A stretch of DNA of 64,000 nucleotides from JAJFUV01 sp964384215. Its GTDB lineage: Bacteria > Acidobacteriota > Terriglobia > Bryobacterales > Bryobacteraceae. The notes beneath the pieces are model-generated. The model was not told where the DNA came from. It saw nothing but the letters and a program-made list of their open reading frames with translations, and ran no database searches. Positions 35,535-44,106 of this stretch are shown here, one piece after another. The position numbers and the translations under genes were made by a program. The stretch is taken from positions 1 through 64,000 of the forward strand of contig CAYLLB010000016.1 of assembly GCA_964384215.1 (NCBI GenBank), given 5' to 3'. How positions within the stretch are numbered: the stretch's first letter is position 1; each line of letters begins with the position of its first letter.

Positions 35535-35543
35535 TGATTATAC
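35535..35543. promoter_or_regulatory. Overlapping divergent -10 elements (maturation protease and GH78 genes)
   Basis: The minus strand has TATAAT (35542-35537), 5 nt before the protease TTG. The plus strand has TGA-TTATAC (hexamer 35538-35543), about 50 nt before the GH78 start, leaving a leader with an AAGGAG site. The two elements share five bases. Confidence 0.55.
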
Positions 35544-35593
35544 CGTGCCCGCAGATGTAGTCTGGAACGAGTAGGCAAGGAGAACGCGGATTG

Positions 35594-38449
35594 ATGCGAC
35601 GAGGAGTCTTGTTCATGGTGGCTTCGCTGGCGATCGCGGCGGAACCGAAGCTGGAAGTGGAACAGTTGCGCGTTGAGTACTTGGAGAACCCGACGGGCAT
35701 CGACGAAACCGTGCCCAGGCTGAGCTGGAAGCTCACCGCGAAAGAGCGCGGCGCACGTCAGACGGCGTACCGGATCCTCGTGGCGTCGAGCGAGCGCCTG
35801 CTCGCTGCCAACCGCGGCGACCTGTGGGATTCCGGCAAAGTCTCCGGCAGCGAGACCACTCAGGTCGTCTATCGGGGCAAGGCGCTGGCTTCTCGACAGC
35901 AGTGCTACTGGAAGGTGCGCGCCTACTCTGGCTCGGACAAGCCTTCACGGTGGAGCGCCGCGGCGCGGTGGAGCATGGGACTCCTCACTCCCGAGGACTG
36001 GAGCGCGCGCTGGATCTCTTACAAGGACACCTCTCCGCTTCACAACAGCCGCAAGGAACTCTACCTTCCGCCGGCGCATTACTACCGCAAAGAATTCCAG
36101 ACCACCGGCAAGGTGCGCCGCGCCGTGCTCTACGCTTCGGCCCTAGGCGTCTACGACGCTTATCTCAACGGCAGCCGCGTCAGCGAGCGGATGTTCGCGC
36201 CGGGATGGAGCGACTACCGGCGCCGCGCATACTACAACGCTTTCGACGTGACCGCGCTTGTCCGCAAGGGCGACAACGCCATCGGCGCCGTGGTGGCGGA
36301 CGGCTGGTACAGCGGTTACGTGGGCTACGGGTTGCTCGTGGGGTACGGTCCCAACAAAGTAGGGCGTTATTTCTATGGCAAGACACCTGCATTGATCGCG
36401 CAGCTTGAGATCGAATTCGAAGATGGAAAGCGCGAGACGATCTCGACCGGCGAGGACTGGCGCGTCTCGACAGGTGCGGTAGTCGAAGCCGACATCCTGA
36501 TGGGAGAAACCTGCGACGCGCGCTTGGAGCCGCGAGGTTGGGCGCAGACCGGCTTCGACGAAGGCAAGTGGGAACAGGCTATTGAGGCGAAAAAGAACGG
36601 AGCGGTCCGCGCCACCTTCTACGACCGTGCCGGCGCGCGCGACGTGGAACTGGGTTTCGTGCGTCCCGCGCGGATGCAGGCCTACCCCGCTCCGCCCGTC
36701 CGTCCCATCGAAGAGATACGTCCTACCAGCGTCAAGCAGCAGGCTCCCGGCGTCTACATCTTCGACCTCGGGCAGAACATTTCCGGCGTGGCGCGGCTGA
36801 AGGTTCGCGGAGTAAGGGGTGCGAAGGTGCGACTGCGCTTCGGCGAAATGCTGCACCCCGACGGCCGCCTGATGACCGAAAACCTACGTCGAGCGCGCGC
36901 CACCGACACCTATATCCTTCGCGGCGACCCCAAGGGCGAGACCTGGACGCCGCGCTTCACTTATCACGGCTTCCGCTACGTCGAGGTGACCGGCTTTCCG
37001 GGCAAGCCCGATCGCGACGCCATCACCGGAGTGGTGGTGCATTCCGCTACTCCACTCGTAAGCTCGTTTGAAGCGTCCGATCGCATGGTGAACCAGTTGT
37101 TCCGCAACATCGTCTGGACGCAGCGCGCCAATTTTTTCGAGGTGCCCACGGACTGCCCGCAGCGCGATGAACGTCTCGGCTGGACCGGCGACGCGCAGGC
37201 CTATGCGCGCGCGGCTACTTACAACGCGGATGTGGCGGCGTTTTTCACCAAGTGGCTGGACGACCTCGAAGAGGCACAACAGCCCAACGGAGCTTTCACC
37301 GACTACGCGCCGTACCCCATGCGTCACGGCGGTAGCGGTGAGGCCTACGGTACAGCCTGGATGGATGCCGGCATCATCTGCCCGTACGCCATCTACAAGG
37401 CGTACGGCGACACGCGCGTCATCGACCGCCATTGGGATGCCATGATGCGCTTCATGCAGTTCCGCCGCTCGAACAGCCCCGAATTTCAAGGCGCAAGCAA
37501 GGGCAACGCGTGGGGTGACTGGCTGAGCATCGGAAGCGCGACACCCATCGAGTACATCGACGCGGTGTACTTCGCACGTACTTGCCGGCTGATGGCCGAG
37601 ATGGCTCGCGCCACGCATCGCAGGATGGACGCGGCGATGTTCAACGAGTGGTTCTCGAGGATCCGCGCGCGTTTCGCGCAGGACTACGTGCTCGATGGCG
37701 GACGGCTCAAGATCGACAACCAGACAGCTTACGCCCTGGCGCTCGACGCCGGGCTGCTTGCAGGCGAAGCGCGCGCGGGCGCCGTGAAGCGGCTGGCCGA
37801 GTTGATCGGGCAGAACCAGTTCCGCATGACCACGGGCTTCCTTGGCACCAAAGCCCTGCTGCCCGTCTTGAGTGCGCATTCGCAGAACGACCTGGCGGTG
37901 CGGCTGTTCCAGAGCCGCGAGTTTCCGAGTTGGGGATATGAAGTCGCGAACGGCGCCACCACCATGTGGGAGCGTTGGAACAGTTACACCAAAGAGAAAG
38001 GCTTGTTCGAACCGGGCATGAATTCTTTTAGCCATTATGCCTTCGGTGCGGTGGCGGAATGGATGTTCTCCACTCTCGCCGGCATTGATACCGACGGAGC
38101 TGGCTTTGCGCGCATCGTCATCAAACCGGAACCGCCGTCGCCGGACTCGAATCCCGACCATCGCCCCATCGGCTGGGTCTCCGCCAGCTACGATTCGATT
38201 CACGGACCTATTGCGAGCCGCTGGAAGCGCTCCGCGGAAGGCTTCGCGCTCGAAGCCGTCATTCCCGCCAATACGCAGGCGACAGTGTACGTGCCGGCAG
38301 GATCGCCCGAAGGAATCACTGAAAGCGGTCGTCCTGTTCGGAGCGCGAAAGGCGTGAAGTTCCTCCGCATGGAGGATGGACGGGCTGTGCTGGAAGTCGC
38401 CTCGGGTGTTTACCGGTTCCGGTCCTCTCCGCGAAAACAGCGACAATAG
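35594..38449 (+). CDS. Glycoside hydrolase family 78 (alpha-L-rhamnosidase), exported
   Basis: A protein of about 951 residues. It has a short signal peptide (MRRGVLFMVASLAIAAEP), N-terminal beta domains, the (alpha/alpha)6 catalytic domain with the GH78 motif DCPQRDERLGWTGDAQ and the later acidic segment TMWERWNSY, and a C-terminal beta domain. It hydrolyses terminal alpha-L-rhamnose. AAGGAG lies upstream; the ATG at 35594 is preferred, and the TTG at 35591 is possible. Together with the two GH106-like genes 5 kb away it makes rhamnose release a theme of the region. trmFO follows after 9 nt but is functionally unrelated. Confidence 0.94.
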   Translation: MRRGVLFMVASLAIAAEPKLEVEQLRVEYLENPTGIDETVPRLSWKLTAKERGARQTAYRILVASSERLLAANRGDLWDSGKVSGSETTQVVYRGKALASRQQCYWKVRAYSGSDKPSRWSAAARWSMGLLTPEDWSARWISYKDTSPLHNSRKELYLPPAHYYRKEFQTTGKVRRAVLYASALGVYDAYLNGSRVSERMFAPGWSDYRRRAYYNAFDVTALVRKGDNAIGAVVADGWYSGYVGYGLLVGYGPNKVGRYFYGKTPALIAQLEIEFEDGKRETISTGEDWRVSTGAVVEADILMGETCDARLEPRGWAQTGFDEGKWEQAIEAKKNGAVRATFYDRAGARDVELGFVRPARMQAYPAPPVRPIEEIRPTSVKQQAPGVYIFDLGQNISGVARLKVRGVRGAKVRLRFGEMLHPDGRLMTENLRRARATDTYILRGDPKGETWTPRFTYHGFRYVEVTGFPGKPDRDAITGVVVHSATPLVSSFEASDRMVNQLFRNIVWTQRANFFEVPTDCPQRDERLGWTGDAQAYARAATYNADVAAFFTKWLDDLEEAQQPNGAFTDYAPYPMRHGGSGEAYGTAWMDAGIICPYAIYKAYGDTRVIDRHWDAMMRFMQFRRSNSPEFQGASKGNAWGDWLSIGSATPIEYIDAVYFARTCRLMAEMARATHRRMDAAMFNEWFSRIRARFAQDYVLDGGRLKIDNQTAYALALDAGLLAGEARAGAVKRLAELIGQNQFRMTTGFLGTKALLPVLSAHSQNDLAVRLFQSREFPSWGYEVANGATTMWERWNSYTKEKGLFEPGMNSFSHYAFGAVAEWMFSTLAGIDTDGAGFARIVIKPEPPSPDSNPDHRPIGWVSASYDSIHGPIASRWKRSAEGFALEAVIPANTQATVYVPAGSPEGITESGRPVRSAKGVKFLRMEDGRAVLEVASGVYRFRSSPRKQRQ

Positions 38450-38458
38450 TGGTTACGT

Positions 38459-39784
38459 GTGAGTAAGAGAATACACATTTTGGGCGGCGGGCTCGCCGGG
38501 TGCGAAGCGGCCTGGCAGGTGGCTCGCGCGGGACTTGGCGCGACTGTTTACGAGATGCGGCCCGTGCGGTTGACGGCCGCCCACAAGACAGGCCGGCTGG
38601 CCGAACTGGTCTGCAGCAACTCTCTCAAGAGTGAGCAGGAGAACTCCGCTTCCTGGCTCCTGAAGCAGGAATTGCGCCGGCTTGGTTCGCTGCTGATCCG
38701 TGTGGCAGACGAGTGCCGCGTCCCCGCGGGCCACGCACTGACCGTCGACCGTGACGTGTTTTCAGGACTCGTGACAGAGGCGGTTGAGCAAGAGCCGCGC
38801 ATCGAGATCCGGCGCGAGGAAGTCACGGCGCTCCCTGAGGAAGGAATCGTAGTGATCGCCACCGGCCCGTTGACCAGCGACGCGCTGGCCAACGAGATCG
38901 CACGCCTTACCGGCTCGGAACGCTTGTTCTTCTTCGACAGCATCAGCCCCATTGTCGACGCCGAGACCATAGACTATTCGGTCGCGTTCCGGGCGTCGCG
39001 CTACGGCAAGTCGCTGGAAGGGAGCGATGATTACGTGAACTGCCCGTTCGACAAGGCCCAGTATGAGCGCTTCCTGGAGGCCCTGCTCCACGCAGAAAGC
39101 GCGGACGCGCACATTCCGGACGACGCGGTGTACTTCGAGGCCTGCCTGCCCATAGAGGAACTGGCGCGCCGCGGCAAGGACACTCTGCGCTTCGGCCCCA
39201 TGAAGCCCGTGGGATTAGTGGACCCGCGTACCGGACGCCGTCCCTATGCCGCGGTGCAATTGCGCGCCGAGAACGCGCGACAGTCCAGCTACAACCTCGT
39301 GGGTTTTCAAAATCACTTGAAGTTCGGAGAACAGCAGCGGGTGATGAGGATGATTCCCGGGCTGGAACGTGCTGAGTTCCTGCGTCTGGGGCAGATGCAT
39401 CGCAATACGTACATCAATGCGCCGGCGCTGCTGACAAGCACGCTTCAGCTAAAAACGGATCCACGGATCTTGTTCGCAGGCCAGATCTCCGGCGTCGAGG
39501 GCTACGTCGAAAGCATCGCTACGGGCTTGGTAGCCGGGCGCGGTGCCGCCCGGCAGGCGCTTGGAAGGACGCCGCTCGCGCCGGCGCGGGAGACCGCGCT
39601 CGGCTCGTTGTGCCACTATGTTTCGTCGGCCAATCCCAGGGGCTACCAGCCGGCGAACATCGCTTTCGACCTGCTGCCTCCCGCTGAGGAAGCGGCCGCT
39701 ACCCGCGACAAGAGCGTCCGGCGCGCGGCCGTATGCCGCCGTGCGATCGCGAAGATCGAAGAATACGCGGTGCCGCATGAGTGA
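38459..39784 (+). CDS. trmFO: tRNA (uracil-5-)-methyltransferase TrmFO (folate/FAD-dependent)
   Basis: A 441-residue enzyme that makes m5U54 in the T loop of tRNA using methylenetetrahydrofolate and FAD. The FAD glycine motif is HILGGGLAGCEAAWQ. Family signatures YEMRP, HKTGRLAELVCSNSLKSE and GPLTSDALA, and the GQISGVEGYVES segment near the C-terminus, are intact. The start is a GTG at 38459, nine nt after the GH78 stop. The xerC ATG overlaps its end by 8 nt. trmFO next to xerC is a known pairing in other bacteria. Confidence 0.96.
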   Translation: MSKRIHILGGGLAGCEAAWQVARAGLGATVYEMRPVRLTAAHKTGRLAELVCSNSLKSEQENSASWLLKQELRRLGSLLIRVADECRVPAGHALTVDRDVFSGLVTEAVEQEPRIEIRREEVTALPEEGIVVIATGPLTSDALANEIARLTGSERLFFFDSISPIVDAETIDYSVAFRASRYGKSLEGSDDYVNCPFDKAQYERFLEALLHAESADAHIPDDAVYFEACLPIEELARRGKDTLRFGPMKPVGLVDPRTGRRPYAAVQLRAENARQSSYNLVGFQNHLKFGEQQRVMRMIPGLERAEFLRLGQMHRNTYINAPALLTSTLQLKTDPRILFAGQISGVEGYVESIATGLVAGRGAARQALGRTPLAPARETALGSLCHYVSSANPRGYQPANIAFDLLPPAEEAAATRDKSVRRAAVCRRAIAKIEEYAVPHE

Positions 39785-40673
39785 CCTCGCGGGATGGATC
39801 GGCAAGTTCGTTGAGGAACTGCGGCGGCAGAACGTCTCCGGGCACACGCTGCGCAACTACCAGAGTGACCTCGAACAGTTTCTCGCTTACGTCACTCCGC
39901 CGGGCGGGGAAGCGCCCGCGGTGGGGCAGATTGATCTGCTTCTGCTGCGTGAGTGGCTCGGCAGCTTGTATGACCAGAAGCTCAGCGCCGTCTCGATGCG
40001 CAGGAAGGTTGCCGCGCTGCGCTCGTGGTTCAAGTTCCTGATGCGGATGGGCGTGGTGAAGGTGAACACGGCGCGGTTGCTCAGGCTGCCGAAGGCGCCC
40101 AAGAAACTGCCCCGCGTGATGACCGAGGAGCAAATGAACTCCCTGCTCGACGAGGTGGCCGCAGGCAAACTCGAACGGCCCCATCCGGCGCGCGATGAGG
40201 CCATCTTCGAACTCTTGTACGGCTGCGGCGTGCGCGTCAGCGAGTTGGCGGGCCTCAACCTGGAAGATGTCGACACGCGCGGCGGCTGGGTGCGGGTGCG
40301 CGGCAAGGGCCGCAAAGAGCGGCAGGTGCCCATCGTGGGCAAAGCTGCCCGCGCTCTCGAAGGGTACTTAGCCGGCCGCAATTCCGCTGAGTCCGGACAG
40401 CCCGTCTTCCTCAACCATCACGGCTCGCGCCTCACTGATCGCGGCGTGCGCGCCATCGTGAGGCTTTACGCCAGACTGCTCTGTAGCGACACGTCGATTC
40501 ATCCGCACAGTTTCCGCCACGCTTACGCCACCCACCTGCTCACGGCCGGTGCGGACTTACGGTCCATCCAGGAACTTTTGGGCCACGCCCGCCTCTCGAC
40601 TACGCAGAAGTACACGCAAGTATCGCTTGCGGACTTGATGGCCGTGTACGATAAAGCGCACCCGAAGGCGTAA
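39777..40673 (+). CDS. xerC: Tyrosine recombinase XerC/XerD-like
   Basis: A 298-residue site-specific recombinase that resolves chromosome dimers at dif. An N-terminal SAM-like DNA-binding domain (about 4-95) is followed by the catalytic domain with Arg153 (GVRVSELAGL), Lys177 (RGKGRKE), His244 and Arg247 (HPHSFRHAYATH), His270 (LLGHARLS) and the nucleophile Tyr279 (TTQKYTQV). The ATG at 39777 overlaps the trmFO stop (8 nt), indicating coupling. Standard length and lack of phage genes nearby support a housekeeping Xer rather than an integrase. Confidence 0.93.
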   Translation: MSDLAGWIGKFVEELRRQNVSGHTLRNYQSDLEQFLAYVTPPGGEAPAVGQIDLLLLREWLGSLYDQKLSAVSMRRKVAALRSWFKFLMRMGVVKVNTARLLRLPKAPKKLPRVMTEEQMNSLLDEVAAGKLERPHPARDEAIFELLYGCGVRVSELAGLNLEDVDTRGGWVRVRGKGRKERQVPIVGKAARALEGYLAGRNSAESGQPVFLNHHGSRLTDRGVRAIVRLYARLLCSDTSIHPHSFRHAYATHLLTAGADLRSIQELLGHARLSTTQKYTQVSLADLMAVYDKAHPKA

Positions 40674-40698
40674 CGATGCTATCCTGTTCTGCATCCGT

Positions 40699-43446
40699 AT
40701 GGTTTTCACACGCCGAGAACTCCTGCGGGGCAGTGCGGCCCTGCCCGCATTTGCCAATGCCGCCCCATTCGTACAACCGCAAACGCCGCCTTCGTTCAAA
40801 AGGCATATGCGCGATGATAACGATCTCTCGCTCGCCGACTGGGGCCCTTACACGCAGCGCTACGCCGGCATCTCGCATATCGCCGATGTCCGCCGCGGCC
40901 TGCGCTTCGACCTGAGCGTTCTACCCGGTCTGTACCGGCGCAAGGTCGTGGTGCCGAACGTGCGCTGGGAATCCGATTATTACCCCTGGGAAGCTTCGCC
41001 GGATCTAAGCTATTACGCCTTCCGACTGGAAGTGGAATGGAAGGACCAGGTCTACTGCGACGTCTCCTTTTCGCGCATGAGCGACCACGCGCGCCTGGTG
41101 CGCGCCGAGTGCGTCAATGCCACGCCGCGCAATCAGAACATGGTGCTGCACCTTGTCGGCTGTATGAACTTTCCCGCACGTGGTTACGACGTCGAGTTGC
41201 TACCTGGGGCGAAGTGGATTCCCGCGCTGGACTACAAGGATCTCACCTATGCCACGCCGCGTCCCACAGACAGCCTGGTCTACGATGGGTTGCAGCGCGG
41301 AGAAGCCAGCGATCCTCAATTCACCGGAGGCTGGGGGATCGGCAAGGGCTTCGGCATGGGCAATGGCGACCGCGTCGACTACGAATACACATTGGACGAG
41401 CCCATCCACAACGCCGCGTTGCTGGTACGGGCCAGACTGCCGAAAGGGGCCGTGCTTGAAACCTCGCTTGGGACCTTACGCGGAACCGGCGAATTCACGG
41501 TCACGCGCTTTTCCGCCGGTCATCTGCCGGCGGGCCGCCATGCCTTCTCGCTGATCAGCCAGGGCGGCGCTCCACTCGATCTGGACGGCTTCGTCCTGGT
41601 CGCCTCTCCGATCGCCGACGCCATAGAGTTCCGGCCGGCGCGACGCGATCCGGTGCCGGAGCAGATTGCGCCCGGACCGCGCAAATCCAGCGTCCTGGTG
41701 AAGTACAAGGACCTGGACACCTGGTACGGCATTGCCTGGAATTTCCCAACTGTCCAGGTGCGGCAGTGGTTCTGCGAGGAACTGGACCGCTACTTTCGCG
41801 ACGTCGTGCAGAACCACTTCTCGCTGGTGCTGCGCGGTCCGGGCGAAGGACATTTCACCGACGTCTTCATGCGGCCGATTCCGATGCAGCCGAATTCCCG
41901 CCGCGTGGTGAACGCCATGGTTTGCGACGGCAACCGCGAGCAGGTCTCGGCCATGCTGGCCCAGTTCCCCGATGACGCCGCTTGCGAAAAATCGTACGAG
42001 AGTGCCCGCACGAAGCGCGTGATGATGGCCGGCCGCGCCGAAGGCCGTCCTTACGAATTCAGCCAGAACCGCATGGCGGCGACCAACCTCACCAACGTCT
42101 TCTTTCCGCTGCACGTTCGCAAGCACTACATCCGTCACAACACGCCCACGCCGTTCGCTCCCATGCTGTACTCCTGGGACGCGGGCTTCAGCGGGCTTGG
42201 ACTACTGGAACTCGATCCCGAGCGCGCCGTCGGCTGCATGAACACTTACCTGACGCCGCCGGGTGATCCACAACTGGCCTTCAATCACCACGGAACGCCG
42301 CTGCCGGTGCAGATCTACTTGTTCCTCGAACTATGGAATCGCACGCAGTCGCGCGAGTTGCTGGAGTTCTACTATCCGCGCGTGCGCCAGTATCACATGT
42401 TTCTGGCGGGCCGCTATGGCAGCTCCACCACGCGCAGGCTGAAGTCCCAACTATTGCAGACCTGGGACTACTTTTACAACACCGGCTGGGACGACTATCC
42501 GCCCCAGGTCTACATGCACGAGCAGAAGCTGCAGAAACAAATGGCCGCGGTCACTCCCACCGCTCACGCCATTCGCACTTCAAAGATTCTCGCCATGGCC
42601 GCTCGGGTGCTGGGCATCGAGGAAGATGTTCGTACCTATGAACAGGACATCGCAGTCTGGAGCGATTCCCTGCAGCGCTATTCATGGGACGAAGAAGCCG
42701 GCTATTTCGGCTATGTGCGGCACGACGACGGCGGCAATCCCGTGGGCATCCTGCGTCACCCGAGCGGCGCGAACTTCAACATGGGCATGTGCGGCGCCCA
42801 TCCGTTGTTTGCGGGAATCTGCACGCCGGCGCAGGAGAAGCGCCTGGTCGCCCACTTGATGACCACGGGCCGTTTGTGGACGCCCATCGGCATGACTACG
42901 GTGGATCAGTCCGCGCCTTACTTCACGCCCGACGGCTATTGGAACGGCGCGGTATGGATGCCGCACCAGTGGTTCTTCTGGAAAGCCCTCCTCGACCTGG
43001 GCCACGGCGACGAAGCGTGGCGTATCGCCTCGACCGCGCTCGACGTGTGGAAACGCGAGGTGGACGATTCCTACCTCTGTCTGGAGCACTTCATGGTGCA
43101 GAGCGGACGCGGCGCCGGCATGCACCACTTCACCGGCCTCTCCAATCCCGTGATGATGTGGTTCAACGCTTACTACCGGCCGGGCCGCATCACCACCGGC
43201 TACGATGCCTGGATCGAGAGATGCGAGTTTGCCAACAGCACCAACCACTTGGAGGCCGACCTGCGGTTGACCGGCCCAACTGGCCGCCGCTCCCTTGTGC
43301 TGGTGGGGATGCAGCCCGGCCTTCGCTATCGCGCCACATGGGCCGGAAAGGAAGTGACGCCGCGCGTGCTGCCGAGCGGCGCCCTTGAGTTGAGCTTAAA
43401 CAATCTACCCGGCTCGAACAGGTTGACGATCGCACGGGCTGTCTAG
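40699..43446 (+). CDS. GH63/trehalase-like (six-hairpin) glycosidase, Tat-type leader
   Basis: A protein of 915 residues. The N-terminal TRRELLRGSAALPAFA is a plausible Tat leader. A beta-sandwich region precedes an (alpha/alpha)6 barrel with family-like blocks (MLYSWDAGFSGLG, LLQTWDYFYNTGWDDYPPQ, DGYWNGAVWMPHQWFFWKALLDLG), as in GH63 and mannosylglycerate-hydrolase-like (MGH1) proteins. It is probably an exo-acting glycosidase; substrate unknown. TGC-TATCCT lies 13 nt before the ATG and no Shine-Dalgarno sequence is seen. It ends 1 nt from the convergent DUF1080 gene. Confidence 0.85.
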   Translation: MVFTRRELLRGSAALPAFANAAPFVQPQTPPSFKRHMRDDNDLSLADWGPYTQRYAGISHIADVRRGLRFDLSVLPGLYRRKVVVPNVRWESDYYPWEASPDLSYYAFRLEVEWKDQVYCDVSFSRMSDHARLVRAECVNATPRNQNMVLHLVGCMNFPARGYDVELLPGAKWIPALDYKDLTYATPRPTDSLVYDGLQRGEASDPQFTGGWGIGKGFGMGNGDRVDYEYTLDEPIHNAALLVRARLPKGAVLETSLGTLRGTGEFTVTRFSAGHLPAGRHAFSLISQGGAPLDLDGFVLVASPIADAIEFRPARRDPVPEQIAPGPRKSSVLVKYKDLDTWYGIAWNFPTVQVRQWFCEELDRYFRDVVQNHFSLVLRGPGEGHFTDVFMRPIPMQPNSRRVVNAMVCDGNREQVSAMLAQFPDDAACEKSYESARTKRVMMAGRAEGRPYEFSQNRMAATNLTNVFFPLHVRKHYIRHNTPTPFAPMLYSWDAGFSGLGLLELDPERAVGCMNTYLTPPGDPQLAFNHHGTPLPVQIYLFLELWNRTQSRELLEFYYPRVRQYHMFLAGRYGSSTTRRLKSQLLQTWDYFYNTGWDDYPPQVYMHEQKLQKQMAAVTPTAHAIRTSKILAMAARVLGIEEDVRTYEQDIAVWSDSLQRYSWDEEAGYFGYVRHDDGGNPVGILRHPSGANFNMGMCGAHPLFAGICTPAQEKRLVAHLMTTGRLWTPIGMTTVDQSAPYFTPDGYWNGAVWMPHQWFFWKALLDLGHGDEAWRIASTALDVWKREVDDSYLCLEHFMVQSGRGAGMHHFTGLSNPVMMWFNAYYRPGRITTGYDAWIERCEFANSTNHLEADLRLTGPTGRRSLVLVGMQPGLRYRATWAGKEVTPRVLPSGALELSLNNLPGSNRLTIARAV

Positions 43447-43447
43447 G

Positions 43448-44080
43448 TCAGCGCTTGCTTAAGTCGCGGATGAGGATGTCTTTGAACAACATGTCGCCCC
43501 GGCCGCCCGCGTGCAACTGCAGCGCTATGGGCCCGTCCAGAGCGTTCGGCTTCGGGTCCGTGAAATCCAGAACCTGCACGCCGTTCAAGCGCGCCACGTA
43601 ACGGTTGCCTTCCACTCTCAACAGATACTCGTTCCAATCGCCCTGACGGACCACAGTTTCGTTTTCAGGCGAGGGCCACACGATCCAGGCACGCTGATTG
43701 TCGTAAACGCCGCCTGTATGGCGATTGATGGCGCAATCCACTTCGAACTGCATACCGCTGGAAACATCGGCCGTGCCGGGCTTGAAGGCGACGTGGAAGA
43801 AGACGCCGCTGTTGCCGTCGCCCACGCACCTGAATTTCAGCGAAAGGTGGAAATCCTTGTACGCCTTCTCGGTCTGCAGATAACCATACTCGCGCGTGAC
43901 CGCTTTGCCATGAATGATGCCGTTCTCAACCGACCACTCCTCGTTGCCGATCTTGGTCCAGCCGCTCAGGTCCTTTCCGTTAAACAGCGAAACCCAGTCC
44001 TCGCCCGGCAGTTTGGGCTTTGCAGTCTGCGCCCAGGCGAGGCTGGCCAATAACAATGCAAGAACGGTTCTCAGAAACAT
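43448..44080 (-). CDS. 3-keto-disaccharide hydrolase (DUF1080) family protein, exported
   Basis: A 210-residue concanavalin-like jelly-roll protein. It has a signal peptide (LRTVLALLLASLAWAQ), the DUF1080 opening WVSLFNGKDLSGWTK, and the later GGVYDNQ and IALQLHAGG segments. Recent family knowledge assigns 3-ketoglycoside hydrolase activity, often together with Gfo/Idh/MocA oxidoreductases. Such an oxidoreductase is present at 9541, but not adjacent. GGAG precedes the ATG. glmM lies 26 nt upstream on the same strand, so read-through is possible. Confidence 0.9.
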   Translation of the reverse strand: MFLRTVLALLLASLAWAQTAKPKLPGEDWVSLFNGKDLSGWTKIGNEEWSVENGIIHGKAVTREYGYLQTEKAYKDFHLSLKFRCVGDGNSGVFFHVAFKPGTADVSSGMQFEVDCAINRHTGGVYDNQRAWIVWPSPENETVVRQGDWNEYLLRVEGNRYVARLNGVQVLDFTDPKPNALDGPIALQLHAGGRGDMLFKDILIRDLSKR

Positions 44081-44106
44081 TTTTCGATTTCTCCTATAGA
44101 AGACAA

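Noticed and set aside
39777..40673. Tyrosine recombinase as a sign of an integrative element or prophage
   Set aside because: Its length, motif set and coupling to trmFO fit housekeeping XerC. There are no phage or conjugation genes, and the nearest tRNA (16234) is far away with no attachment-like repeat.
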